The translations under genes and the position numbers were made by a program. The notes under the pieces are model-generated. The model saw nothing but the letters and a program-made list of their open reading frames with translations. It was not told where the DNA came from and did no database searches. From Penium margaritaceum (lineage: Eukaryota > Streptophyta > Zygnematophyceae > Desmidiales > Peniaceae), in assembly GCA_023375785.1 (NCBI GenBank), contig SZWC01016321.1, positions 1 to 21,360 on the forward strand: a DNA stretch of 21,360 nucleotides, written 5' to 3'. Of this stretch, positions 6,061-15,779 are shown one piece after another; positions within the stretch are counted from its first letter, which is position 1; each line of letters begins with the position of its first letter.

Positions 6061-7540
6061 TCTCTTTTTTAGACATCGAGCTCTGGGGGAGTGTATGAAG
6101 CTTTTACCGCTGAGCTTCAGGTCAATTCTTGCGTAGGCACAATTTGTACCTGTACTCTAGCCGGAGCACTCAGGTGGGGTCGGTGTGCTTGCGCTAGGCC
6201 AACTGCTCTCGTGGCGGCTGATAAATTCATCCCCAGTCCCCCTTGGTGGAATTGTCCTCTATTTGTGCCTCCAAGTCCAGAACTCGCTGTGTGCTTTCTG
6301 TTGAACTTCCCGGTAACCATATGACATACTGTTTGCTACCATGAACCACAGATTGTCGCCCTTTTCCAGTGAACCAAACAGTTGCTTGGGGTCATACCTG
6401 GAGCCGGCTTGCATTGGGAGTGGCCGCTGTTCTACTTATTTGACGATGAGGTGGCACAACCAACTTCCTTTGCGGTACATTATGTATTGGTTACGGGACA
6501 TTTGGCGGGACACGTGTCCTAGCAGAACCTCGCACTAATTCTGGCATGCCCATCTTGGAGGAAAAACTGATTCTAACTTGAGTAGTGGCATCCCTTCGTT
6601 GTTGCACTATATTGTTCAAAGATGTTTGGCTAGGTTGATGGATCCTCAAGAAATATGTTCCGTACAATATGAGGGGAATCGCCTCTGGACAGTGCATGCT
6701 CATCATGGGCTTCCTGTGGTGTCGGCTTCCCATGTCTTGTTGCTCCAGAGCCTTTGAGGCCCTTCTGGCCCGTGGTGTGGGTATACCGCTTTCAAAAGCA
6801 GGTGGTCGATGATTGAGAGTTGTTCAAAATGGGGAGCCTTGCCTACTAAAAGAGACTAGCCGATGCAAGGCATGTAGAGCCTACACTGAAGGATGATCCA
6901 GAAGTAGGGAATCTCCTTCATGGTCATCTGGGAGATGATACACCTCATCGTATTCATCTACACCTGTGACAGAGGATGTTGGCATGGAGAACTCGAATCA
7001 CCGCGACATCTCTTCTTGGCGTGAAGAACTTGAGTCGCCACGACACCTCTTCTTGGAGTGTCATGTCAACGACCCCATACAAGGTTCTTCGGTCGGGCGT
7101 GACAACCTCTTGTAGTACAAGTTCGTCATCTCCATGAGGCCCCTTGTCTGTGTCCTAAATATAATCTTCCACCTGCATAGAGCTGTCTTGCTATGGGACT
7201 CCGTCTTGTTAGCCTGCTCCATCATCGTCTGGTCCCTCCTCAACTTTATCTGTGAGATGCGCTTGTCGTATCGCCTTCCATTTGCAAAGTTCCTCAAGGC
7301 ATAAGAGATGGAACAACTCTTTTTTGGGATCCATCTAATTATCTTTGTTGTATAGTGGTGGAGACCAATTAACCATCGGATCCCACACAAATGTGGGATC
7401 CAAACCAGGAGGGTTCTCTGGGCTACTCTCCTTGTAGCGTTGAAGGTTACTTAATCGCTTCATGTTTTGGCGTGGATCTACCCCGGGCGATGGATCACAC
7501 GAGACCTTTTGCTGTAGGCATGTATTCACCACCAAGCAAT
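6061..7540 (-). pseudogene. gypsy gag N-terminal region and leader, frameshifted
   Basis: Several minus-strand segments (7535-7335, 7390-7061, 7030-6740, 6733-6491, 6320-6117) chain with frameshifts and stops towards the gag core. Recognisable features are an acidic stretch (VDEYDEVYHLPDDHEGD near 6950-6900), then RRASKALEQQDMGSRHHRK, then basic/glutamine-rich sequence (QQRRDATTQV) before the capsid core. This resembles the poorly conserved N-terminal part of a plant gypsy Gag but has no diagnostic domain. Part could be 5' leader. Confidence 0.45.
7378..7401. repeat. perfect inverted repeat (10-bp stem, 4-nt loop)
   Basis: The left arm ggatcccaca (7378-7387) pairs fully with tgtgggatcc (7392-7401) around a caaa loop. 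It lies in the gag leader region. I see no T run, so it is not a terminator-type structure. Confidence 0.7.
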
Positions 7541-8940
7541 TTGGTCTTCACTCCAGTGAAAGATCCGCCGGCTACGCAGCGGCATGGTTCGCCCAAACAG
7601 GTTTCTGGTAGTGCATGTCGTACGTTGGCTGAGGGGTGTGTCTTACGCCTAGGGTCTTCGCCAGTGAATCAAATGGGCACACAATCGACCGAGCGCATGC
7701 ATTGGGTTGGTGGTTGAAGATATGTCAAATTCTCCATATTGAACTAATGACAGATCTGAGGGTATCTGCCACACTCGTCACAAAAAGAAGGTGAGTCCAC
7801 GCTCACCACACCATTAATGTTGTTGTCCTTTTCCACCATCGGTTAAAGCCGGGTCTGACAGCTTGTGAGGACTGGACCTCCATGGCGGTTCAAGCTACGC
7901 TTTTCGGTGGGTCTATTGTATACTTGTCTACCAAATTGACGCTTTGATGTACCTCGTGTTGCTATCTTCGGTCAATTAGAAGTCATTCACATATGCCAAA
8001 TCCCTCTAAAAATTAAACTTTTCCATTCTTTGCCGGTGAATCATTTGTCGAATCGGCAGAAGAATAGAGTTCAAACATGTCACGCAACCTCACGACACGG
8101 AATTCGCCGGAAGGATGATATGACAAGCAAGCACTTCACATTGTATGTTCATTCAGGATACCTCCCATGGTATGTCATTCATCGGAACATACACGTTTTG
8201 CGAGACTAAGCATCAGCAGTGGGGCAGTTGGATGAAATAATTTGTCAAAGTATTTCTCAATCAATCATTCCAAAACAAAGGTAACAGACCTGACTTCAAT
8301 CACATGACTATCCCACTATGCATCACGCAACAGCATAGGCACACCATGGGTTTTTTCTAGAGAGAAATGATCCGTCAAATCCTTTACCTGCACGACAAAA
8401 CAACGATTGGTCATCAATGAGGCAGTCTGCCTTGGCACCACGGGATGGAATGCAAGGGGCTGCCGTTGCGTTCAGTCCAGCGAGGAGGTGCAGGCGTGGG
8501 GATTTCCTCCTACAAGCGGTGGAGCTCTTGCGGTAGCACTGATAGGCCCCATACGCCTCTGGTCTCTCCTTGTCGGCCTCAGCTGCATGGTATCCGACGT
8601 CACGTGCGACTTCATGCCAGCTCTCTACTATTTGTGGCTCGTTGCCGCGAGGTAACCTCTACAGCCATGGGTGCCAGATTTGCTCCAAAGCGCTACTGAC
8701 TGTGTGATGCGACCATTGTATCACACCCAGGACTATGCGCACGCCCAGCCGATGCGGAGCATTGCAACAGCTGCAGATGGCGTACGGGGGATTCCCGTGC
8801 GGCCCTCCTTGTTTGGGACGCCTGGTGCTCCAGTGGAAACTCTTGATCCAGCCGTGATGGTTCGATGATGTGCTCCTCTGGGAATGGCCTTCCCATGCAA
8901 GGATTGGTCTCACACACATGTAGAAACACACATGTCTATG
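7541..8940. other. unassigned stretch
   Basis: No coding region, RNA gene or repeat that I can recognise. Short frames occur on both strands (for example 8407-8655 plus and 8659-8931 minus) but lack domain-like patterns. A 5' LTR of the gypsy element could lie here; I found no TG...CA boundary or primer site to support one. Confidence 0.5.
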
Positions 8941-8963
8941 TATCTTTCCTATTCTAGTTTGTT

Positions 8964-9542
8964 GTGAGACGGGATGCAGGTCCCGTTCAGTGGTCTAGAT
9001 TGACTGAAGGGAAGCAATCTCTTAGTCTCGCTGATTGTGGCAAGGCTCGCCACAAGGCTCGGGAGACAAGCACTTGCAGGGAGGTAGATCGTTGGCATAT
9101 GATGAGAGCATTGTTCGTCAAGCTTTGGACTCCAGCATGCAGGGCAGCTGGTCGCGACCGTCAATCAGCAGGTTGGTTGATCAGAAGTGACTTCGTCAAT
9201 CTCTCATCAGTCGTTGGCTTGTGGAAAATCAGCAGCCTGCTCCTCCTTCCTCGCCCTCCTCTTGTTTCCTACCCACCTTGCTCTCTTTACGCCCTTTGGT
9301 TTGGGTGCCTTGGCGCGGCTCACACATCAAAACACACTTTGGATAATGTGTCTCGGCTGCCGCTCCTTTCCTTGAGGTTTGGCGCGGTTCCGTTGCCATC
9401 AAGTGAGCCTCAGCATGCCTCACCTTACACATTTGTATGGCCGGGTGACAATATCCATCTGTATCTTTCCACTCGCGTTTCACCACTCGTGAATTTGAAC
9501 CGCACCACTCGTAGTATTCCTGCCCCTTCGGGCCGTGGGTGA
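8964..9542 (+). other. unassigned 192-codon open frame, probably not a gene
   Basis: The longest frame in this unassigned area. The translation shows no recognisable motif, is rich in Ser/Leu/Arg/Pro, and has no clear start context. The opposite strand is partly open too (9486-9229). It could be chance openness in GC-rich sequence or part of an unrecognised retroelement. I list it only so the stretch is not left undescribed. Confidence 0.15.
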
Positions 9543-9737
9543 ATCATCTGCCGACCCTTTCTCTAAACCGTGACCCCGGGTCCTTCCCTCCCTTCCCTCC
9601 TCCGTTGAATGAACAAAACACCATTAACACAGGCCCTATCCGTCGCTTAGCAATACCAATTGTCTGTGTTTCGTGCCTAGAATGTAAGCCACTCACCTCG
9701 TCGTCGTCCTAGTGCGCCTTGCATCCAACTTGTTGGC

Positions 9738-10145
9738 TTGTCCGTGGACTGGCGTAATGGTGCACCCTTGAACTTACTGAATGCATTCAATTCTACTACG
9801 AACGGAATGAGGCACCCGGTGGACCAGGTAACCAAGGTGCAAAACCCCAACGTTGTACACTTCAGCCTCGTCTCTGACCACTACGTGTTGTCGCTGCCGA
9901 TAAGGGGAACACCCGCAAACGGCTCACTCCATATTGGACGGATTATGAAGTGTTTGGTTCTCTCTCTTTTTTATGTAGGCTTCTCGGACGAGGAGGAAAC
10001 CTACCTGGGCATAGAAGATGAGAACTTTGGCGAGCAGTTCCCAGGCGGCATGCCCTTTGCCTCCATGACACTCTATCGTCATGCAATCGACGGCTATGGG
10101 GTGGAATTTTCCTGGTTTATGCCACATCAGAAGTGGCCCACGTAG
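9738..10145 (+). other. unassigned 135-codon open frame upstream of a zinc-knuckle ORF
   Basis: Encodes a mildly acidic sequence with GFSDEEETYLGIEDENFGEQ in its second half; no family recognised. A pyrimidine tract ending in atgtag (about 9959-9978) looks like a 3' splice site, but the frame reads straight through it. It overlaps the start of the CCHC frame at 10069-10344, in a different register. The two may be parts of one frameshifted gag-like or LINE ORF1-like protein. Confidence 0.25.
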
Positions 10146-10344
10146 TGCAAGGCGTGAGCGCTGGGCACACGAGCATGATAGCCAACTGTGCATGCATTGC
10201 AGCCATCGCGGACACACAAGGCGGAGCTGCCCAAACCCGCTTGCACCGAGCCCAGCCGCTGCCACAGCTGCAGTCCATGTTGCGCATGTTAGTTGTGTTG
10301 TCGCTACTACATGCGACATGGCCGCTAACAATGCAGGAGACTAG
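10069..10344 (+). pseudogene. CCHC zinc-knuckle fragment (retroelement gag or ORF1-like)
   Basis: The frame is open from 10069, with an ATG at 10081. It contains a perfect CX2CX4HX4C knuckle (CMHCSHRGHTRRSC; C37, C40, H45, C50 from that ATG, 10189-10230), preceded by a basic segment (RSARRERWAHEH) and followed by an alanine/proline-rich tail. Such knuckles occur in Gag proteins of LTR elements and in LINE ORF1 proteins. No protease, RT or endonuclease remnant follows in the next kilobase, so the parent element type is open. Confidence 0.5.
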
Positions 10345-10546
10345 GCAGCTGCAATTCGGAATACGCCACCAGAGGTGGTGAACCTGGACTTGGAGGACGA
10401 GGCCAAGGAGGTTTTGGCAGGTGTGGTCACCCAATAACAACGGCATGTTCATACCCGGGAATTGCAAAGGGCATTTTATGGGGCTCGTTTGTGGAAGTAG
10501 ACATCGTCCTCATTTGTATTTTCATGAAACAATTGTGAAATCTGTC

Positions 10547-10879
10547 TTATCCTTGGAAATAACTATAAGAGGTACATGATAATATTTTAGAAACATCATG
10601 CACAATTAGAACAATAAGAAAAGATATGTAAAGTTTGAATGAACTCCAACCCAACAATTTCTTTTTCTTGTCAGGTTCATCCTTCTTGCTCATTTCCTTG
10701 CCCTTACGTAGTCCATGGGCATAATCCTTGTTATAAGCTTGCTTGAAAAAACATGCTTGTCTCGCTGCTTGACACTGAGCACAACCCCTCTTGAGGTAGT
10801 ACTCCACGATCCATAGTGCAAGAGCTTGAAGCAAGAAGGGGTAGGGAAACACTAGAAGAGATTGGGGTGGTGACTCCAT
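10547..10879 (-). other. unassigned 110-codon open frame with Cys-rich and Lys-rich segments
   Basis: Starts MESPPQSLLVFPYPF, then a hydrophobic stretch, CAQCQAARQACF (three cysteines), a highly charged segment around DEPDKKKK and a hydrophobic C-terminus (YISFLIVLIVHDV). No family recognised. It could be a chance frame or a single exon. I see no neighbouring exon or good splice sites. Confidence 0.2.
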
Positions 10880-11049
10880 AGGTATGCACTGTTTGTGACT
10901 AAAAAACTGAAGTTGATAACTGGTTTGAAACTGTTTAGCCAGATTATATACATGTGGGAAACAAGCTATGAGAAGGTGGAAACTGGTTCATTTTACTTCA
11001 GAGTATCTGCAATACAATAAAATTAACATGTAGTAGACATGGGCATGTC

Positions 11050-11730
11050 TAGTACATGTCAATACTACAACGGAATTGTCCTTCCTATTTCAATGTAGCG
11101 ATGGATGTATACACATGTGTTTTGTTATGTGTTCATTCATGTACATGTATATACACAAATGTAAGTCCACGTATTTACATGAAGATATATGTACAAGTAA
11201 ATATCCCATAAATTCACCAAATCATAGAATGGGAAGAAGACATGGTACTAACTATGTTTCTATTTATTGTATAAACATGGGTGTAGTTAAAGATATACAC
11301 ACATATAGTTCTGCACACAACACTAACATGAGTATACATATACATACATAAACAGAAGTACATAGACATGTGCACGTGTTTACATGTTCTTGTATATACA
11401 CATCTGTTAACACATGCATATGTATACATATGTACATGTATATGCAAATATGTACGTCTACATAGGTATATACATGAAGATGTACTATGTGCACGTATCT
11501 CCATAAATCTCTAGATATGCATGCACATGTACATGCATGCATACAAAAACATAAACAGATACATATGGATTTGACATATACATATGAATACATATATGTT
11601 GGTGTACGTGTACATGTAAGCATGCACGCTATGTACATATAAAAAAGCATGGACATGTATAAATGCATATACAAGTACAAATTCATATACATCAAATTTA
11701 CCCATACATATGGATATAGAGACCAATATA
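11050..11730. repeat. TACATG/CATGTA-rich low-complexity tract
   Basis: About 680 bp dominated by alternating purine-pyrimidine words such as TACATG, ATGTAC, TATACA and CATATG in no strict register, with many short self-complementary sites (TACATGTA, ATGTACAT). Open frames on the minus strand (11264-11695) are products of this composition (Met/Tyr/Cys/Ile/His-rich). It looks like a diverged microsatellite or minisatellite. Confidence 0.75.
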
Positions 11731-11776
11731 GTGTCCTTCGTCATCGGACCGGGTTCAAGTCTGGGCCTTTCTTTCA

Positions 11777-11789
11777 CCCTAAACCCTAA
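11777..11789. repeat. telomere-type motif CCCTAAACCCTAA
   Basis: Nearly two units of the plant telomere repeat (CCCTAAA) sit just past the TACATG-rich tract. The core AAACCCTAA is also the plant telo-box found in promoters. At this length it may be chance, an internal telomere remnant or a telo-box. Confidence 0.5.
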
Positions 11790-12523
11790 GAAAATGTGAA
11801 ATAATTACACAGCAAAGGACGTATCGAAGCTAGTAAGCGGTAGGATGCGCAATCTATATTGCCAACATGGAAGAAATACATGCACCATCTTGCTCTTGTG
11901 GTTGTCTTGATTCACGATGCTAAAAAGAGATGCCAAGGGTCCCGTTTAGATACCTTTGTGAACATATGCATTCATATGACTATTTGGCGTGAAGAGTCCA
12001 TTGTCTGACTTACTATCTTCATAAAAAAACCTGGGACATTGAGTAAAACATAATAGACATGGTGTTGTCGAAGGTAGATCTCTCCGTATCTTCTTGTCAT
12101 GCAATGTTTTTTCGAAGAGAAACCTCTTGGAGGAACTCTACATGAACGCAAGTACATTGCAAAAAGCATTACCAATGCATCTTCAACAAATATTTTTTCT
12201 CAACGTCCCTGCGCAGTGCTTACCGAGTCGGCCCTGGAAGATGACATAACCGTCCAAAACCAGGTAGATATAGAGCGGTACTTTTGTTGTCTGCTTTCTA
12301 GGTCAAAAGTGTTTTTGAGAAGATGTTTATGACCTTGAATTAGTAAAATGCCATCGATCTCTAGCTTTGGACAGAGATGGCTATACACATATTTCAACCA
12401 GTTTATAACTATATGAAATTCCTGTCAAATTCTACAAACTCGATGGCGACACTGGCATTTGTTATCTTTGGATGTGCACTATCGACGTTTCCTCAACAGG
12501 TGTACAAAGTGAGCCACGTTGGC

Positions 12524-12588
12524 TGACAACCTGCAAATCTTGGGTTGAGACTTGACTGCGATGACAATTTGCATATGTCAGGTTGTCA
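12524..12588. repeat. inverted repeat around a 28-nt spacer
   Basis: The left arm tgacaacctgcaaat (12524-12538) is complementary to 12567-12588, except for a short insertion in the right arm (atttgca...ggttgtca). No gene context. Confidence 0.5.
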
Positions 12589-12726
12589 AGTGACAGTGCC
12601 ACTTTCGGGAAACACCACCCCTTTCAAAGCAAGAGCAGCTGTCACTCTCACATCTGAGTCAAGCTAGAGCCCGTTGACCCACACAAACGATGAAGAACGG
12701 GATCGAACCCAGTCCCCTCGGTCTGC

Positions 12727-12756
12727 GAAGGTTCACATTCATGGGTCCGAACCTTC
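12727..12756. repeat. 8-bp perfect hairpin
   Basis: gaaggttc (12727-12734) pairs with gaaccttc (12749-12756) around a 14-nt loop. Next to it is a B-box-like ggatcgaacc (12700-12709, minus sense), but no matching A box at tRNA spacing. Confidence 0.45.
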
Positions 12757-13731
12757 CAACTCTTCAAGATATCAGATTTTATCTGAATAACTTACATCAA
12801 ATCACAGAGATTGAGCCATAAAGTTAATTGAATTGAATATATCGTGCACTCTAAATGGCCTGCTTCAGAAGTGTGCGGCAGGCTATTTCATCACTGAAAA
12901 ATGGCAATGCAAAAGCCCTGGCGTGCCACACAGCTAGGATGGAAAGGATTGTGCAATGAGAAGACTGGGCGCGAGCCCTGCTGTGGACCCGCTGTCTACG
13001 GTGGGTCTGTGGCGGTCACTATTGTTTTGTGGGGCCACATCAGCTCGCAAGAACTTTGCCGCCCGCACCTTTGCTACCATGCTTGATTCAGGCAATTCTA
13101 TTCTGCGTTGCAACGACGGGCTCCAATGACTCCAAGCCTCACCTAGGAAAAGGCGCTGGCACAGACATGCAGGGAAAGACATGTGCTTCTTTGGAGAACC
13201 GAGGGGACTGGGGGGATAGGGGGTGGCTCCGTCACCAATGCATAGTGGCCGGTGTCACATCACTCCATTTTAGCTCCAAGCCATGTTCCTTATCAGTAAA
13301 AACAGCAAGCCGGAAGTCGTCGTTGGCCATCTGGGGTCACACTAGAGCCTGTACCAGCTCGCATCGGCGGGACGGCACTGGCGGAAAGTTTCAGAAAGTT
13401 TCTCAAACAAAACTGCTTGCATTGACTGATGTTCAAGAGTCTCACCCCATGATGAATGCATGAAACGTTGCACACTGTAAACAAGTTGCTAGAGAGTTGG
13501 TACAGCTCAATGGGTGTAGTAACACGTTGCGAATCTCCTCTGTCACATCATTTTTTGACTACTGTTCTTTGGCCAAACAGCTAGTGATTCATGTCGCTTG
13601 TCTTCTCTTCAGTTGTGACATCATCAAAGCGAGCCACGTCATCGCATGCACAAATGTTACTCGAGTTTCAAGAGTAAACATAAATGAAAGTTGAAAACAT
13701 GCATGCTCCTTGCATGGAGATGATGTCACAC

Positions 13732-13965
13732 TAGTGCTGGATGAACTTGAACCTAGGAAAGTGTGCCCCTTCAAGTCAAGATTGAAAAGTCCTGCATGTT
13801 TGATGTAGTTTGAAATGAAAGAGTTGATCAACCCTACAAAATCAGCTCACTATGACATTATCCGATGAGTTGAGTTTATTCATTTTGACATTGGCCTGTG
13901 ACAATCAACAGTTGTGAGGTTTTCATATGATTCCCAACTCTTGTGTGTGGCATCATTGCTGAGCC
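13732..13965. repeat. 234-bp duplication, copy 1 (left of the N)
   Basis: By eye identical to 13967-14200. The copy ends exactly at the single N (13966). It repeats the end of the chromovirus chromodomain region. Confidence 0.95.
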
Positions 13966-13966
13966 N

Positions 13967-14200
13967 TAGTGCTGGATGAACTTGAACCTAGGAAAGTGTG
14001 CCCCTTCAAGTCAAGATTGAAAAGTCCTGCATGTTTGATGTAGTTTGAAATGAAAGAGTTGATCAACCCTACAAAATCAGCTCACTATGACATTATCCGA
14101 TGAGTTGAGTTTATTCATTTTGACATTGGCCTGTGACAATCAACAGTTGTGAGGTTTTCATATGATTCCCAACTCTTGTGTGTGGCATCATTGCTGAGCC
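13967..14200. repeat. 234-bp duplication, copy 2 (right of the N)
   Basis: Starts immediately after the N with the same bases as copy 1 (tagtgctggatgaacttg) and ends gagcc at 14200, where the sequence runs on in frame into the chromodomain coding region. A biological duplication would not be expected to abut an ambiguous base so precisely; two contig ends overlapping across a gap would. Confidence 0.95.
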
Positions 14201-14300
14201 ACTTGATGAGATTCTCAGTTGTTTTACCATAGCATTAGTGGTCAAGAATGTCCTTGATGATGTACTCCGTTTCTCCGTCTACTTGAATGGGAGTTAGATG
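14140..14300 (-). pseudogene. chromodomain of the chromovirus integrase
   Basis: Reads VDGETEYIIKDILDH, one stop, then NLIKWLSNDATHKSWESYENL. This matches the chromodomain pattern E-Y-x-V-x-x-I-L-x-H...YLVKWKGY...TWEP-x-x-NL. The E-Y, K-W and W-E positions remain, though the aromatic-cage W/Y of WKGY is changed (KWLS). In chromoviruses this domain steers integration to modified chromatin. The end of this segment is what the 234-bp duplication repeats. Confidence 0.7.
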
Positions 14301-14639
14301 AGCAACATCTCTATCAAGGAATCTCTTGTTCAGGTTTTGATTGTGCTAGAGGTTGTTGTCATGGAAGATGGGATGAAATACCATGCTTTTTTGGGAGGTG
14401 AAGTCAAGCAACAACTGAGGTTTGTATTCGCTTGATTTCAGATTGTCCAAACTAGTGTGGTTTTGATCTTTGCAAAGTCTTGTCCGACTAGTTTTGTTAT
14501 TGCTTAGATTAATAGGATGTCATTGCCGGGGTTGTATTTTGTTGACGGTGAGATGTTCTAATGCTTGCTTCATTGTTGCTTTTGTCTTCATGAGGGTCGA
14601 GGATGTATCCTCCCAGACAGTGCTAAAATTGCGACAATG

Positions 14640-15130
14640 AATTTCAACCGCGAGAATGTTGCTTTGACTTTATAGTCGTGCTGGTGTGGCAGGAGGTTTT
14701 TCATAAGCCACATCGAACGGTATTCTACTCATCATGATGGAAGTTGTCAAGTTGTATGTGAGTTTGAAAGTAGTTTTTGCCACCCAATCCATTCCACGGG
14801 GTTTATGAAGAGTGTACATGAGTTTTTTTAAACACCTAATTGGTTCACTCAACCTCCCCATTGGTTTGAGGGTAGAACGCCATTGCTACCTGGATAGTAC
14901 TACCGTATCGTGTCTTCAGCTCACACTAGAAATGGTTAGCAAAGCGGTCGTCCCTGTTGTGGCAACCCTAGAATAAAACTCTTCATCTTTCCTTGATCAG
15001 TGGTATGACAACTTGGCAAGTGAATCGTCGCCGCCATTAGAGATTGTCGAACCAAATGTGGTCTTTTCAGACAAGCCAGACTAATGGTAACCCTTTGTGA
15101 ATAGGATTGCAAGGTGCTGGTCTCATTCGA
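14640..15130 (-). pseudogene. Ty3/gypsy integrase, degenerate and shortened
   Basis: Reads HRMRPAPCNPIHKG (possible zinc-finger remnant), then after a gap NRDDRFANHF and VAMAFYPQTNGEVE (about 14960-14870), equivalent to the S-D-R-D...YHPQTDGQ-E region holding the second Asp and the Glu. It continues in the open frame 14861-14670 with WVAKTTFKLTYNLTTS and PFDVAYEKPP, matching the AEFAYN...PFE-x-x-YG-x-PP motif. The part with the first catalytic Asp seems missing, since the spacing is too short for it. Confidence 0.75.
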
Positions 15131-15179
15131 TGGATAGCATGCTCATCACAACTATCAAGTGTTGTTGACTTAGAGCATC

Positions 15180-15700
15180 CACTGGATTTGTTGTTTGAGG
15201 GTGATTCTCAATGACAGTCAAATTTTGACTCAAGAGACTCCATTTGTAGAGTTTGTCCAATGCATAGATTTGACAGAGTGTTGAGATGTTTGAGTGCGTG
15301 GTCGTCGATGCGGACAAGGAATCATTGGAATTCTAGATACTATCGGCACTTCTTCCATGCATACATGAACACCGGTATCTCTTTCTCATGTACCGTGTAG
15401 TTTATTCTTGACCCGCATGGCTTTCGTGCCATATACACAAACAGTTTCTCTCCATCACCATTGTCTTAGTTAACAACAACTTTGATTGCATGATCGGATG
15501 AATCAATGGCCATGATAGATTCCACCCTTAGATCTTCCAATCGTTAGGCTCTGTTGAGGTTAAATTGTTTCATAAAGAGTTGAGTGTTTCTTATTCATTA
15601 CCAACCACATTCCACTCGATGGTTTTTGGAGTAAGTACAAAGAGAGGCACTGGCATGTTTTGCCAACTCCTTCATGAATTGAGTGTAGTAGTTTCAGAAA
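15180..15700 (-). pseudogene. Ty3/gypsy RNase H region, degenerate
   Basis: After RT, fragments read NYYTQFMKELAKHA (the NFYRRFI-type connection), SIMAIDSSDHAIKVVVN (where intact elements have D-A-S), INYTVHEKEIPVFMYAWKK (about 15416-15360) and near the end a remnant of the N-x-V-DALS box (NPVDALSQQ). The order fits the gypsy connection/RNase H domain. Stops are frequent. Confidence 0.75.
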
Positions 15701-15779
15701 CTTCAAAATACCTGGAAACTTGGAACATTGGTCCATGTTGGTCACTTATTGATCGCCTCAACATTTGTTCGGCTCCATG

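Larger units (their letters stand above)
3766..7540 (-). mobile_element. decayed Ty3/gypsy element (gag-protease part), interrupted by the copia insertion
   Basis: The minus strand reads, in order, a gag leader, Gag capsid core, CCHC knuckle, linker, aspartic protease and the start of the protease-RT spacer, with several stops and frameshifts. It stops being readable at 3765, the exact outer end of the copia LTR, so RT and the rest of pol should continue to the left, outside the window. I could not find its 5' LTR or primer site; 7540-8400 is the place to look. Domain order and motifs are clear; the right boundary is a guess. Confidence 0.8.
11790..13731. other. unassigned stretch
   Basis: No recognisable gene. 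Short frames (12099-12332 plus, 11972-12175 minus, 13029-13463 plus) show no domain pattern. It contains two inverted repeats (12524-12588 and 12727-12756). The 3' LTR of the chromovirus to the right should lie towards the right end, but I cannot define one; tgtgacatcatctcc read leftward from about 13730 is a possible LTR start on the minus strand. Confidence 0.5.

Noticed and set aside
11264..11695. 143-codon minus-strand frame rich in Met, Tyr, Cys and Ile
   Set aside because: Produced by the TACATG/ATGTAC composition of a low-complexity tract.
11750..11765. B-box-like GGTTCAAGTC on the plus strand
   Set aside because: No A box about 44 nt upstream and no stems; one short consensus match is expected by chance.
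12700..12768. Possible tRNA gene on the minus strand (GGTTCGATCC B box)
   Set aside because: No proper A box at tRNA spacing, poor T and acceptor stems, and a hairpin (12727-12756) that does not fit a cloverleaf.
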